From NCBI GenBank assembly GCA_964035575.1, contig OZ037890.1, forward strand, positions 434,001 through 498,000: a stretch of DNA of 64,000 nt, written 5' to 3'. Within the stretch, counting starts at the first letter, position 1; each line of letters opens with the position of its first letter. The translations under genes and the position numbers were made by a program. A model generated the notes under the pieces. The model made no database searches. It was not told the origin of the DNA and worked only from the letters and a program-made list of their open reading frames with translations. This document shows, piece after piece, positions 43,571-53,428 of the stretch. Origin of the DNA: Rhynchopus sp. YZ270_cl-10 (taxonomy: Eukaryota; Euglenozoa; Diplonemea; Diplonemida; Diplonemidae).

Positions 43571-44152
43571 ATATGGTACTTTATGTCCGTGAGGGACGGT
43601 TTATGGACCCGCCCGATGGGCCGATGGCAACCACTGTATAACCACTGTATTGGTGTAGGCTTATACACAGAAGTGTGTTTTGTGTACCCACAGATGGTCA
43701 AAACACCCGATTTTTGCGCTTTTTCGCATTTTTTGGTGCCCAAAAACCCAGGTCAGGGGTCGAAATTTTCCCGAAAAAAAAAATTTTTTTTTTGAGATTT
43801 TTTGATTTTTTGCTAAGGTGCTGGCCCGTACAAACTGTACAGGGTGGGGTATTTTATGCACAAAATAGCCGGGGAATAAATATGTGATGCTCAAAACATC
43901 AAAATTTTGCGTTTTTTTGCATTTTTGGGCCAGTCTGAGCCCAAAAAAAATTTTTTTTTTCAGCTGAAAATTGTCTTTGCCAAAAAAAAAATTTTGCTAG
44001 TTTATGGCCCCGAAGGTCCAGTTTATGGCCCTGAGGGTCTGGTTTATGGCCCCGAGGGTCCTGGGGGCCAAAAACTGGCCCTCGGGGCCAAAAAACTGTA
44101 GAAACTGTGGGCCAGAGGGCGGGCCATAAACCGGCCCTCAGGGACATAAAAT
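43455..44152. mobile_element. Palindromic TIR DNA element with subterminal repeats
   Basis: The left end (TTTATGACCCGCCCCGAGGG...) and right end (inverse of TTTATGTCCCTGAGGG) share inverted GGCCGGTTTATGGC. Motif GTTTATGGCCCCGAGGG recurs near both ends. The interior has a tandem pair of about 195-bp segments (around 43694 and 43888). No protein frame. Boundaries are approximate and no target duplication could be fixed, so the superfamily is open. Confidence 0.7.
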
Positions 44153-44308
44153 TTTTATCAAAAAAAAAACAACGTTTTGTTTCACATCGCCACGAGCCAA
44201 ACGCTAGACAAGCACGGACAGGCAGCGGGCAGTACGATCCCTCCCACTCCAACAAGAGCAACGCGGGGTCACCCACAAGGAACCCCATTAGGGAGAACAA
44301 AAAAAAAA

Positions 44309-44351
44309 GAGTAGAAAGTGCCAAAACGCCTCACCGGCACGACGCAGGTAT
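44309..44351. repeat. Dispersed stem-loop, type E
   Basis: GTAGAAAGTGCCAAAACGCC, TCACCGGC, then ACGACGCAGG; relative of 37601 and 10402. Confidence 0.6.
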
Positions 44352-44814
44352 CCTGTAAGACATTGCTGCAATTGTTTTGAAACAAAAAAACAAAAAAAAA
44401 AAAAAAAAAAAATGAAAAATATGAATCCCAAAACAGGAGTTTGGGTGTACAGCCCATGGGGGCGGAACACTTCATGTGATGCTTAGGCGGACACAGAGGA
44501 TACTACTGATTGTTTCCCCACGCCCATGGCATTGATACGCTGAAAACATCGAAAAAGTTGGTAACGAATCTCAGCCTTGCGCGCTTAGTTATGTAACAGA
44601 AGCAGCGAAGGAGGCAAAAGATACAAGAACGATTGCATGACAACAGCACTCTGACCTTCGGGGGTTGTGTTGTAGCGTTTGCATAATCAAGAAAAAGATT
44701 AAACCAGCGCAAGGGGGAAAAGATGGAACGGTACATCAACGCAACAGGGTGGAAGACTAACTTCCGCATCTCAGATGTTAGCAGTTAAGTCAATGTAGTG
44801 GTGTGGTTGTGCCC

Positions 44815-45505
44815 GTCCCAGATCAACAGCCAAACATCGCAAGCCAAACGCCTCCCTCAAAGCGGCCACACACAATGCCACAAACAACGGAGAACCCAAG
44901 AGCCAGCAGACATGTTCCATCATCTGTTGACGATGACACCCACCACCCCTACCCACCCCTTGAGTCACCCTCGTTTGACACACTGTTTCGCGTGCCGACA
45001 CAGGCCTTGGATGGCAGTGAAGCATTCGGGATAGCAGATAAAGGTGTGGATGTGGACGTAAGATGACGATGTAAAACACTGCCAACTCATATCACAACAA
45101 AGACAACCTCGTATGCAAATGACCCAGAGGCAAGACAGACAGCCCAACACAAAGGAGACTGCTTGCATGGATGTCGATACCCACCCATCCACCCACCCAT
45201 CCCAGTCAGCTCCGCAACACCACACCACCTGCTTAGTGCGACACTGTCTGAGATACAGACGCAGACGCAGACAACCCTCCACAGCAACGCTCGCAGCCAT
45301 CTCCCCACCCACAACCCATCCCCGATCAACAGCCAAACATCGCAAGTCAAACGCCTCCCTCAAACCAGCCACACACAATGCCACAAACAACGGAGAACCC
45401 AAGAGCCAGCAGACACGTTCCATCATCTGTTGACGATGACACCCACCACCCCTCCCCACCCCTTGAGTCACCCTCGTTTGACACACCGTTTCACGTGCCG
45501 ACAGG
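44815..45505. repeat. Second locus of the 555-bp repeat, about 1.3 copies
   Basis: A truncated unit (44815-45042) followed head-to-tail by a longer one (45043-45505), matching 31479-32210. The truncation is at the opposite end compared with the first locus. Confidence 0.88.
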
Positions 45506-45924
45506 TGATCCCAGTGACACGCTGAGTGCACTATGCCAACACAAACCCACCAGATCTGATGAGACTAAAAGGTTATCCACTCAAACACACGAACACCGGA
45601 GAACGATTCCCACAGTGATCTCCTTGACGCAAAGGGATGCCAAAAAACAAAGGCAAAAATAGAACAATTTTTATATCCGTAAAACACATTGCAAGGGTTG
45701 TAAACGTTACACCTGCATGTTAAGAAAGGGGTGGCGGAATGATGCTTTTTTTAATGGTTCTTTGAGACCAATTAAAGAAAACCATTTTTTCCTTGCAGAA
45801 TAAAGACACCCCACCGACCCTACCCCACCAAAAACAATGTCTCCACCAATAGCAGCACAGAGACAGCTTCTTGTACAAAAAAAAAAAAAAACTTTTGTTT
45901 GATATAGAAACAAAAAACAATAGA

Positions 45925-45963
45925 AAGTTGACAGATGAATATACCATACGAGCATACACATCG
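45925..45963. repeat. Dispersed stem-loop, type B, diverged
   Basis: GTTGACAGATGAATATACC, loop, AGCATACACATCGTC; keeps the ACAGATGAAT...ACACATC layout with an altered stem. Confidence 0.55.
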
Positions 45964-46229
45964 TCAAATTCCGTACCCTAAAAAAAGAGAGAAAAGTTGG
46001 CAAGATGTATCTAACCTATTTTTTCTTCACCAAGAAAGTGAATTTTTTTAAAATGATACCAACACCTCAAGACGTATGCAGGTACGTGTAAGAAAGTAAC
46101 AAAAAAAAAGAGGGCCAGGATGCCAACACACCCATCCCCAATATACCCCCAATATTCTACATAAACCCTCCCAAAAAATGTGCATTTGTTTTGTATCACA
46201 CAAAAAAATGCAAAAAAAAAAAAATAATC

Positions 46230-49200
46230 TTACTTTTTTACTATCACAGAGGCCGCGACGGCGGAGATGAGGATGCAGAACAAAAGCACCACTGTGGTGA
46301 AGAGCGAGAATGCGATGTTTGTCTGCAGCAATGCGAAACTTGTTCCAGTAATGTGTTGTGAGAGGCTTTGGACAAGGCTTTGCAGGTTACCTGCATCACA
46401 GACGCCGCCTTCCGCTGCTCCACTCGCTTCGCATGCGACAGCCTCGTTCACAGAGGCAGTGAGAACAGTTAATTCATTCAACAGTGCACTGACAGAACTC
46501 ATCAATGACAGCACATACCACACCATCCAGAAGATGGGCAGACCGAGACCTACATACTTTGCAATGACAATCGGATCTGGACCATCCTGTTCAGGTGTCG
46601 ATGGGAGCGCGTCATCATCATCATCATCGTCGTCGGCGGCCGCCACTGTATCGCCCCCTGCAGGCTTGTTTTCGCCCTGCACTGTGGTGTTCCCTGTACA
46701 GGCTTGCGACGCATGTTTGGTAATGAATTTGTTGGCCATTTCGGTGAACATCTTATAAGAGATACCCAGCTCTGTTGCAGCGGAGCTCACGATCTTCCCC
46801 TTAACCAGCGGGTTGGAGAAGAAGTGAAGATGCGAGACAACGTCAAGTGTACAGTACACAGATTCCTCCTCACGCACTTCTGTGAAGATCAATGCAGACT
46901 CAACTCGGAACGACTCCCCATACGTCACATCAGGTGTCTGCGAACTGCACTGAAACACCAGCTTCGGGCTTTTGTTTTCCACAAAGCACCCATACCGCTG
47001 CCCCTCAATGTACCGAGTGTGCTTCTCCCACGGTGCATACACAACAGCCGTCGCAGTGAAGTCGCGCGAACCAATCCCACCCTTCTCATAATCAGGCGGG
47101 TTGTTCCAGGCAGGGATTTTGATCTTCTTCTTCGCACTTTTTGTCCCCTGATAGGTGTTCCGCTTGCCATGGTAGGTGGAGAGGAACGATGAGTTGTTCG
47201 ACAGGAGCAAATCGAACACTGAGGACAGGGCAACGTCCTTGGGGAGCTTGTGTCCTGTAATGATGTTTTTTGAGATATCCCCTTTTGATTCACTGACGAA
47301 ACGCAAGATATCGGCGATAGGGGTGAACTGGAGTGTGGACACTTTGGGGCACACTGTGTGGAGGAGCTTCGACATGCATTCCATGCTTGTCACGTCTGCA
47401 TCCTCACCCACAGGCTCGATGAGAGACGACAATGACGTAGCGCCGACACCACCCAATCCACCCACAGCACTCCCACCACCAGAAGCCCCCGCAGCCGGCT
47501 TAGCCGGCTCCACAGCAACCTGCTTCCGCACTGACCACAAATTCTCCAACAACGAGAACGCCGCATCCCTCTGCATGAACGCAGTGAACGTAATGGTCTG
47601 CGACTCAGTCTTAATCTGTATCGCATTCAAAATCATCAAATCCTTCTTCTTCGACACTTCAGTAATATCCGTGAACGGAAGGAAAATGGGTGTAATGAAT
47701 GCGCTTGTGAAGATAACCCGTTTGTCCGTGAGCCAGAAGGTCCCAATTCTGTCAATATAGTTCTTCGCCTTGTACGACGACTTATAGCAGGCAATGAGCT
47801 GTTCGTCCTTCTCAACCGGATCGGATGTGATCAGGCGATTGAGTTCGTCGAGCCTGTCGTGTTGGTCCTTCCACTGCATGCCTTCACGGTCTTCCTCTGC
47901 GCCTTTTGGTGTTTTTGCCAGCGGGCTTGATGATGACATGTCTGCCTGCGATTTGCTCCGCCTCTTCCCGCCTCCCATAGGTGGAGACTGCGGTTCTTCT
48001 ACCGACAGTGGTGGCAGCTGTGCCTTTGCCTTTGGTGTCTGCGAGACTGGTGTGGGTGCTGGAGAAGGCGTCGACGGACGCAGCGGGTTGACGGGATCCT
48101 CTGTCTGTACAGGGTGCGAATAGGTCTGTGCATTTGCGCTGCTGTCGTCTGCGGTGAGCGAGAGGAGGCTGAGGTTGGCAGACATGGCCTCCTTGACTGG
48201 TGTGGTGGCCTCCTCCGAGCCGATGTCGGCAGGGGGTTGGGCAATAGGGTCTTCTGAGGGCACAGAGCTGTTCGTTGTCTTCGACAGACACGAAGAGTTC
48301 GGTACTGCCTCAAAGGAGTCGTCACGCAGGTCTGCCAACGTAAGGGAGATGATGCGCTCCTTTGGTGCGTCGACGTCGGATTCGGCAGGCGAAGTGGGCA
48401 CCTCTGCAAGAGGCGGTGTCTCGGTGGGCACAACTGTCTCCTCCTGCTCGCAACGCTCGTGTGCTGTGTGCAGACGCTCCAGCAATGCAAACGCATTCTC
48501 GCGCGAAAAGAACCCCGAAAAGTTGTACGAAGTCAGACTGTTCTGGTTCTCCGAGCCCTCCTTCGTCATAACGGTGATCCCGCTCATCAACGCGCCAGAT
48601 TTCTTCTCCACCTTCACAATCTTTGCAAACGGCAGAATCAAGGGAGCGCACATCCGAGAGTGAAAACACACATAGTTCGTCGTGATGTACATGCTCCCAA
48701 GCCGTCCCATAGTTTTGTTCGGTGTGTAGGTACATTTGAATGCATCTAGCTGCCGCTCTGATGCGGGCAGGGCTCCGCCAAACATTGTTTGGAAGTTGCC
48801 TTTGTCTGCCTTGCTGTTTCCGCTCGTTTCAAAGCCGAGGATGATTTGGGGGTTTTTCTTTGCGGTTTGGAGGAGGGTCTTCAGATCTCTTAAGTTGGGC
48901 ACGGGGTGTCCGTCGATGGAGAGGAGAATGCTGCCGATGAAGCGTGACCCGTTTGCGTCGTCTGTTGCGGAGTCGAGGGAGACCTCTGTGAGCACCATGG
49001 TGTCTGAGTTGAGCTGCAGGCCAAAGCGCTTTTTTGTGTGGGTTGTGATGACGAGCTCATCGTCGCTGTTCTGCGTGGTGTGCACGTAGGGGCGGACCCA
49101 GCGTCTCCGACGGACACAGTCTGTTGCCTTCTTTTGGTCGTGGTACGACCACCACCAGTCCCCAGCGTACTCCCACCCATCGCTGTCGCCGATCTCCTTG

Positions 49201-49448
49201 TCAACCTGCCAAGGGCCGCTCCACTCAGAGTGCAATGGCAACACCGCCACCTCGCGCTTGCTATGCGCCTTCCCCACGCCCCACTCAGGGTTGTCCGTCG
49301 GCAGGCTCTTCTTCCCCCACCCAGCCCACGGGAACCACCGCTGCTGCTCATACGTAAACCGCTCCCCACCCTCCCCGTCGGACATAACCAAATCATCGTC
49401 GTGTTCCTCGACACATGGAGCACTCGGGGTGGGGGTCACTTCGGACAT
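46230..49448 (-). CDS. DysF-PDZ-GRAM-GRAM-VASt membrane protein, GRAMD1/Lam-like
   Basis: 1072 residues from MSEVTPTPSAP. Domains in order: DysF-like (about 30-125; RWFPWAGWG ... DSDGWEYAGDWW ... VRRRRWVRPYV), PDZ-like (about 130-215; KRFGLQL), first GRAM (about 225-345), Ser/Pro linker, second GRAM (about 555-660; YIDRIGTFWLTDKRVIF), VASt (about 715-910), a run of eight Asp, then two membrane spans (VGLGLPIFWMVWYVLSLM and AFSLFTTVVLLFCILISAV). The GRAM-VASt-TM part is that of Aster/GRAMD1 and yeast Lam proteins, which carry sterols at ER-plasma membrane contacts. DysF occurs in dysferlin and peroxisomal Pex30-type proteins. Likely a lipid carrier or tether at contact sites. The start is supported by a strong acceptor, TTTCAATTCCCTTTCAG, 7 nt upstream. 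The longer frame above lacks domain content. Confidence 0.9.
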   Translation of the reverse strand: MSEVTPTPSAPCVEEHDDDLVMSDGEGGERFTYEQQRWFPWAGWGKKSLPTDNPEWGVGKAHSKREVAVLPLHSEWSGPWQVDKEIGDSDGWEYAGDWWWSYHDQKKATDCVRRRRWVRPYVHTTQNSDDELVITTHTKKRFGLQLNSDTMVLTEVSLDSATDDANGSRFIGSILLSIDGHPVPNLRDLKTLLQTAKKNPQIILGFETSGNSKADKGNFQTMFGGALPASERQLDAFKCTYTPNKTMGRLGSMYITTNYVCFHSRMCAPLILPFAKIVKVEKKSGALMSGITVMTKEGSENQNSLTSYNFSGFFSRENAFALLERLHTAHERCEQEETVVPTETPPLAEVPTSPAESDVDAPKERIISLTLADLRDDSFEAVPNSSCLSKTTNSSVPSEDPIAQPPADIGSEEATTPVKEAMSANLSLLSLTADDSSANAQTYSHPVQTEDPVNPLRPSTPSPAPTPVSQTPKAKAQLPPLSVEEPQSPPMGGGKRRSKSQADMSSSSPLAKTPKGAEEDREGMQWKDQHDRLDELNRLITSDPVEKDEQLIACYKSSYKAKNYIDRIGTFWLTDKRVIFTSAFITPIFLPFTDITEVSKKKDLMILNAIQIKTESQTITFTAFMQRDAAFSLLENLWSVRKQVAVEPAKPAAGASGGGSAVGGLGGVGATSLSSLIEPVGEDADVTSMECMSKLLHTVCPKVSTLQFTPIADILRFVSESKGDISKNIITGHKLPKDVALSSVFDLLLSNNSSFLSTYHGKRNTYQGTKSAKKKIKIPAWNNPPDYEKGGIGSRDFTATAVVYAPWEKHTRYIEGQRYGCFVENKSPKLVFQCSSQTPDVTYGESFRVESALIFTEVREEESVYCTLDVVSHLHFFSNPLVKGKIVSSAATELGISYKMFTEMANKFITKHASQACTGNTTVQGENKPAGGDTVAAADDDDDDDDALPSTPEQDGPDPIVIAKYVGLGLPIFWMVWYVLSLMSSVSALLNELTVLTASVNEAVACEASGAAEGGVCDAGNLQSLVQSLSQHITGTSFALLQTNIAFSLFTTVVLLFCILISAVAASVIVKK

Positions 49449-49667
49449 AGCTGCACTGAAAGGGAATTGAAAGGGAAGGAGAGGAGCAGAGGAGGGAGAT
49501 GAAAAATTGTACAAAAAAAACCCCCCACTTTTTTTCATTTTGCATGTTTTGGATACCCCAAACTCTCTCCAAACCTTAAACGTTTATTGGTAATATCCTT
49601 TTCTTTTTCTGGCATCCTCTTTCCAACCTCAAAGTACACCACCTCTGAGGGTAACCTTTTTCAACAT

Positions 49668-50579
49668 TCAAAGCATCAACATATACAACCCAGTCGCTCC
49701 TATGATGCAGGCGCAGACTGTTTTGCGTGTTGTTTCTTCCATGTAGGAAAGTGTAAGGGGGCCGAGAACGGCTCCGACGCAGGTACCAACGATGAGGGAG
49801 GGGCAGAGGGGGCGGACGACTGTACCGTGGCTGAGGTGGCCTGAGAGGGAGACGATTGAGGTGGGGATCATTGATATGAGGGCGGTGCCGGTGATCTCTT
49901 GCCAGGAAGCTACATCGGCGATGCTGAGGAGCGGCACCACTACAGACCCACCACCGAGCCCTAGCGTACCCGAGGCAAGCCCTGCCACCACCGCCACACC
50001 AGCATAGAACCCACACGAAGTAGAAAACGAGCTATTCACCCACTCCGCGACAGCACCCCGCTCCCCATCCCCAGGGTTCAGAACCTTCGCAAACACCGAG
50101 CAACTCGACAAAATCAAAAACAGCGCGAACGCGCGCTTCATAACCTTCTCATCAACCTTCTTCGCAAACCTCACCCCCACCATGCTAAAGACAGGCGCCA
50201 CTACACCCAACACCACTGCGGGCGCCACCGAGATATGCACTGTCGCATACGCAACGGTGGCCATACCGCCTATCACTAAGGTTGTTGTCGCGCACACCAA
50301 GGAAGTACCTACACAGAAGGCATGCGGCAACGATGCAACTGTTGCAAGCAACGGCACACAGAAAGGACCTCCCCCTATCCCCGCCATAGAACCAAGAAGT
50401 CCGGTCGTCACGCCCACTGCAGCGCCCTTTATATGAGGATGACTCACCTGGGGTGCAACCACTGTGGGTTTAGCACTGCACCACCTCCTCTGAGACGGAG
50501 GGAAGGCTCTCTGGACTGCCTTGCAGCCATGAATGGACGCATCGCTTCTCAAAGCGAAGACTGCTCTTAAAACAGTCAT
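49668..50579 (-). CDS. TauE/SafE-type anion transporter
   Basis: 303 residues. The two halves carry the family's repeated loop motifs, GLLGSMAGIGGGPFCVPLL (about 55) and SGTLGLGGGSVVVPLL (about 210), and about eight membrane spans can be traced. The family exports sulfite, sulfoacetate or related organosulfur anions in bacteria; eukaryotic members are less known. The first 45 residues (MTVLRAVFALRSDAS... QRRWCSAKP) are Arg-rich, poor in acids and amphipathic, so mitochondrial or plastid targeting is plausible. A minus-strand pyrimidine tract ends CACGAAGGAG about 25 nt before the ATG. A hAT-like transposon begins 140 bp upstream. Confidence 0.85.
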   Translation of the reverse strand: MTVLRAVFALRSDASIHGCKAVQRAFPPSQRRWCSAKPTVVAPQVSHPHIKGAAVGVTTGLLGSMAGIGGGPFCVPLLATVASLPHAFCVGTSLVCATTTLVIGGMATVAYATVHISVAPAVVLGVVAPVFSMVGVRFAKKVDEKVMKRAFALFLILSSCSVFAKVLNPGDGERGAVAEWVNSSFSTSCGFYAGVAVVAGLASGTLGLGGGSVVVPLLSIADVASWQEITGTALISMIPTSIVSLSGHLSHGTVVRPLCPSLIVGTCVGAVLGPLTLSYMEETTRKTVCACIIGATGLYMLML

Positions 50580-50796
50580 ATCAGTGTATTGTAAGAGAGC
50601 CTCCTTCGTGGGTGGGAAGGGGAGAGAGAGAGAAAAGGAGAAGGAGAACGGGGAGAGGAAAGAGTAGGAAAGAGAGGAGGGGAGGGTTGGGGTTCTAGAT
50701 GAAAGATCGTTGGTTTTCATCAGGGGAGGAGCTTGGGGGTTAAATCGGGTCAGATTGACCCGATTTCCTTCGGCCCCATGGAAAAAAACGGGTCAG

Positions 50797-51911
50797 CAGG
50801 GCTTCCCACAGGGGGGACCAGGGGGGACCACTGGTCCCCCTGGGGGAAAATAAAAATAATAAGGGGGGACCAGGGGGGACCAGCTTGCCCTTGAGTGTTC
50901 CGAGGCTGCCTATTAGGAATTTTCCACATTTTTTTTAATTTTTCCCACCCTCCCGTCCCCGCGCATCCAAATGCAGGCAACTACACGACGGTGATGTACA
51001 GTACATTACAAGTGAAGTTACATGTAACGTTACAAGTGAAAAACCGTTACAAGTGAGTTACAAGTGGGATACATGAATTACAGGCAAAATCAGGTTGTAA
51101 CTGGTGGGTTACAAGTGAGTTACAAGTGAGTTACATGTAACAAAAGTTACATGTAACTCACTTGTAACTCCACTTGTAACACCCGTTACATCACCGTCGT
51201 GTAACAGGGGGAAAAAATGGCACCAAAAAAGTCCTCCGGACCAAGACAGATTTCCATAATGGAATTTGCAAAGCGACCGGCGGAGTCCCAGTTATCGGCT
51301 CAGGCTCCGAAGAGGCAGAAAATAACGGTTGCAAAGAACCACGAGTATGCCTCATGGGCAAAGTGACCCCGTCACAGCCAGAACGCGACTCAATTGGTCA
51401 AACGCCGAAGGAAAAGGAAGCATGCAACATGGCAAAAGAAAAAAGTAGCGTACCGTGCGCCTGCGGCGCAAGATTGCAAGCCACCCATGACATAGTGTGG
51501 CTGTAAAATGTGCAATTTTAATCACAGTATTTTGAAATGTTGCGTACCGTGGCTTCGCCAGGAACCTTTGCCGTGACTGTCGTTTCTTTTTGTAGATGTC
51601 TATACGAGGAAACGTCTGCACGCTACCGACCTGACATATTTTTTCTTATTCCGCAAAGGTGGGGAACGTGAGATGATATGCAATATGCGAGTTAATGCAG
51701 CAGTTTTAACGGTTTGCCGGGACATTTTCGCCGAAGTCGAAAAATTTTTTTGACCACTTAAAGTGCGTAAAGGCGCGTAACGTAACGTAGCGTCAGCGTT
51801 AATGCTACACACCACACAAATTAAAATCATTGAAAAAAAAAAAAAAAATTCCACCTTTTTTTGGCTGGTCCCCCTGGGAGGCCAAAACCCCAGATCCTGC
51901 GGGAAGCCCTG
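50797..51911. mobile_element. Nested hAT-like element inserted in the preceding one
   Basis: Ends CAGGGCTTCCCACAGG and the inverse of CAGGGCTTCCCGCAGG, flanked by GGTCAG on both sides (50791-50796 and 51912-51917; 6 bp exact). The interior has a large inverted array of GTTACAAGTGAGTTACA motifs (about 50983-51205) bounded by inverted ACACGACGGTGATGTA, then a short ORF. Younger than its host element by nesting. Confidence 0.82.
51217..51366 (+). pseudogene. Possible N-terminal stub of a transposase
   Basis: 49 codons from MAPKKSSGPRQISIMEFAKR to a stop, inside the nested hAT-like element. Basic clusters (KRQK) suggest nuclear targeting. RQISIMEF resembles the PCNA-binding QxxIxxF box found at the N-terminus of various transposases. 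No catalytic domain follows, so it is best read as a remnant or a tiny ORF of a non-autonomous element. Confidence 0.45.
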
Positions 51912-52830
51912 GGTCAGGGCAAAAAAAAAAAAAAAAACTATAGATTTTTGAGGGGAAAATCCAAAAAATAGGGTACTCTACTTGTCGCATGAGGGGGTCT
52001 GAGAAGGATGAGGAACTACTATGTGACCCCACCGCGATGAGCACGAAGCTCAATGAAGGCAGAATGCCCTCAAACGCGCGCTCCACCCCGATCAAACCCG
52101 AACCCAAGAGGGATGCCGAACTCGACCTAGCCGTTGGTTACTGGCGCGAGCTGACGATCCAGATATTGGATCAACTCGCTGGGTGACACACCAAAAGAGG
52201 GGCTCAGACAGTGACAAGTGTTGCCGGGGATACGGAACGCCCTCCGACGTTTGCTCGAAGGGTACACCTGCCCAGAGAGAGTACCTGAACTGGCGAGGGC
52301 CTATACACACATTGCACACCTCCATTGCGCAACCCTACCTTGATGACCTCATCGCCAGTGTCAAGGGCAACATGCATTCCGCGGGGATGGTGCAACACTT
52401 GTGTATCATCAACGTGTACCGTTTTGTGAAACGCGCCTTCTCATTCTGCATGTGTTTGTCTTCACAAGAGCTTTTCCGCCGAAGGCGGAAAAGCTCGGGA
52501 CCTGACCCGATTTAACAGAATTTGACCCGATTTTGCCCCAAACCCATATTCCAAGCTCCTGCCCTGGTTTTCATGTTTTTTAAAAAAAAAAAAAAGGTGT
52601 GTTGAACACTGTGCTGAACACTGCGTTGAGTGGAGATAGTTGTACAAAGAATCCCTGGATCTGTACAAAAAAAGTGATATAAAAAATATGAATGCGTCTC
52701 GCATAAACAAAAGGGAAAAAAAAATGGCAGTTATTGGCACCTCCGGAAAACATGGCTCATGAACGATACCAATCCGGGATGAAAGCTTGTGTACCCTGCA
52801 ACAAACAGAAGGTCAAAAAAGAAAAGAAAC

Positions 52831-52869
52831 CTTGAAAGATGAATGTGCCTATCGTGCACACACATCTGA
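52831..52869. repeat. Dispersed stem-loop, type B
   Basis: TTGAAAGATGAATGTGCC, loop TATC, GTGCACACACATCTGAC; TGTGC/GCACA stem plus outer GATG/CATC pairing. Confidence 0.72.
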
Positions 52870-53196
52870 CAGAGAAAAAAGAGGAGAAAAAAAAGGGGGT
52901 CCTGGGAAAGAACGCAGCTATCCTGAGCGTTCACTTAAAAAAAAATCGTAACAATCGTAAAAAGGGTAAAAAGGGTAACTCCCCCCACAAGCATCCCCTC
53001 AGATTCCCTCTTACGAAGACAATGGGGTTTCTCTTTCAATGGAATAGGCATTTAAAAACGGTATTCATTTTCCACCGTTCAATACGTCCATTATCTTGAC
53101 ATGCACCAGAGGTGCATATCTGACGAAAGAGAAAATACAAAAACACGTCACACTACACACGTTTGAATTCCCAGATAGTATTTTTCTTAGCTGTTA

Positions 53197-53428
53197 GTTT
53201 CCAACCACGCGGCTCCCCGGAGTACAAGTTCTTTTTTGCAGCGCGGCGGCAAAAAAAAAAAAAAGAGAAAAAAAAAACGTCGTTTATTTTTTTTTTTTCT
53301 GTTTCTCTTTTTTTTGTTGTTGCCGCGGGGCTGCCGCGCGGTGTAATGCTTTTTTCTTTCTGCAGCATGCCGCAATACCGTACGATAAAAAAAAATGTGC
53401 AATTGCGAGTCCCGCGTGGTTGGAACTG
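53197..53428. mobile_element. Short inverted-repeat element, MITE-like
   Basis: CCAACCACGCGG (53201-53212) and its exact inverse CCGCGTGGTTGG (53412-53423) bracket about 200 bp of A/T runs and inner inverted GCCGC motifs. No target duplication found, so mobility is inferred only from structure. Confidence 0.6.

Larger units (their letters stand above)
41644..46229. other. Repeat-rich gene-free spacer
   Basis: 4.6 kb without a credible gene. Stem-loops occur at 41884, 42022 and 44556 (D-like), 42075 and 42861 (C-like), 42802 (8-bp stem ACGTGCCT/AGGCACGT), 44309 (E) and 45925 (B). It also holds the palindromic TIR element (43455-44152), the 555-bp repeat and long A runs. Confidence 0.6.
50721..52566. 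mobile_element. hAT-like DNA transposon with another element nested inside
   Basis: Terminal inverted repeats CAGGGGAGGAGCTTGG / CAGGGCAGGAGCTTGG, plus subterminal AAATCGGGTCA repeats at both ends. Perfect 8-bp duplication GTTTTCAT (50713-50720 and 52567-52574). Its own interior (51918-52500) has short plus-strand frames (about 51989-52186 and 52183-52515) with protein-like composition but no motif I recognise; they may be transposase remnants or captured sequence. Confidence 0.93.

Noticed and set aside
44965-45531. 188-codon minus-strand ORF
   Set aside because: Same dispersed repeat, unnatural residue composition, no domain.
52834-52869. Box C/D small nucleolar RNA (GATGAAT ... TCTGA)
   Set aside because: Boxes are not standard (RTGATGA), spacing is too short for a guide, and the same layout recurs with altered boxes in other copies.
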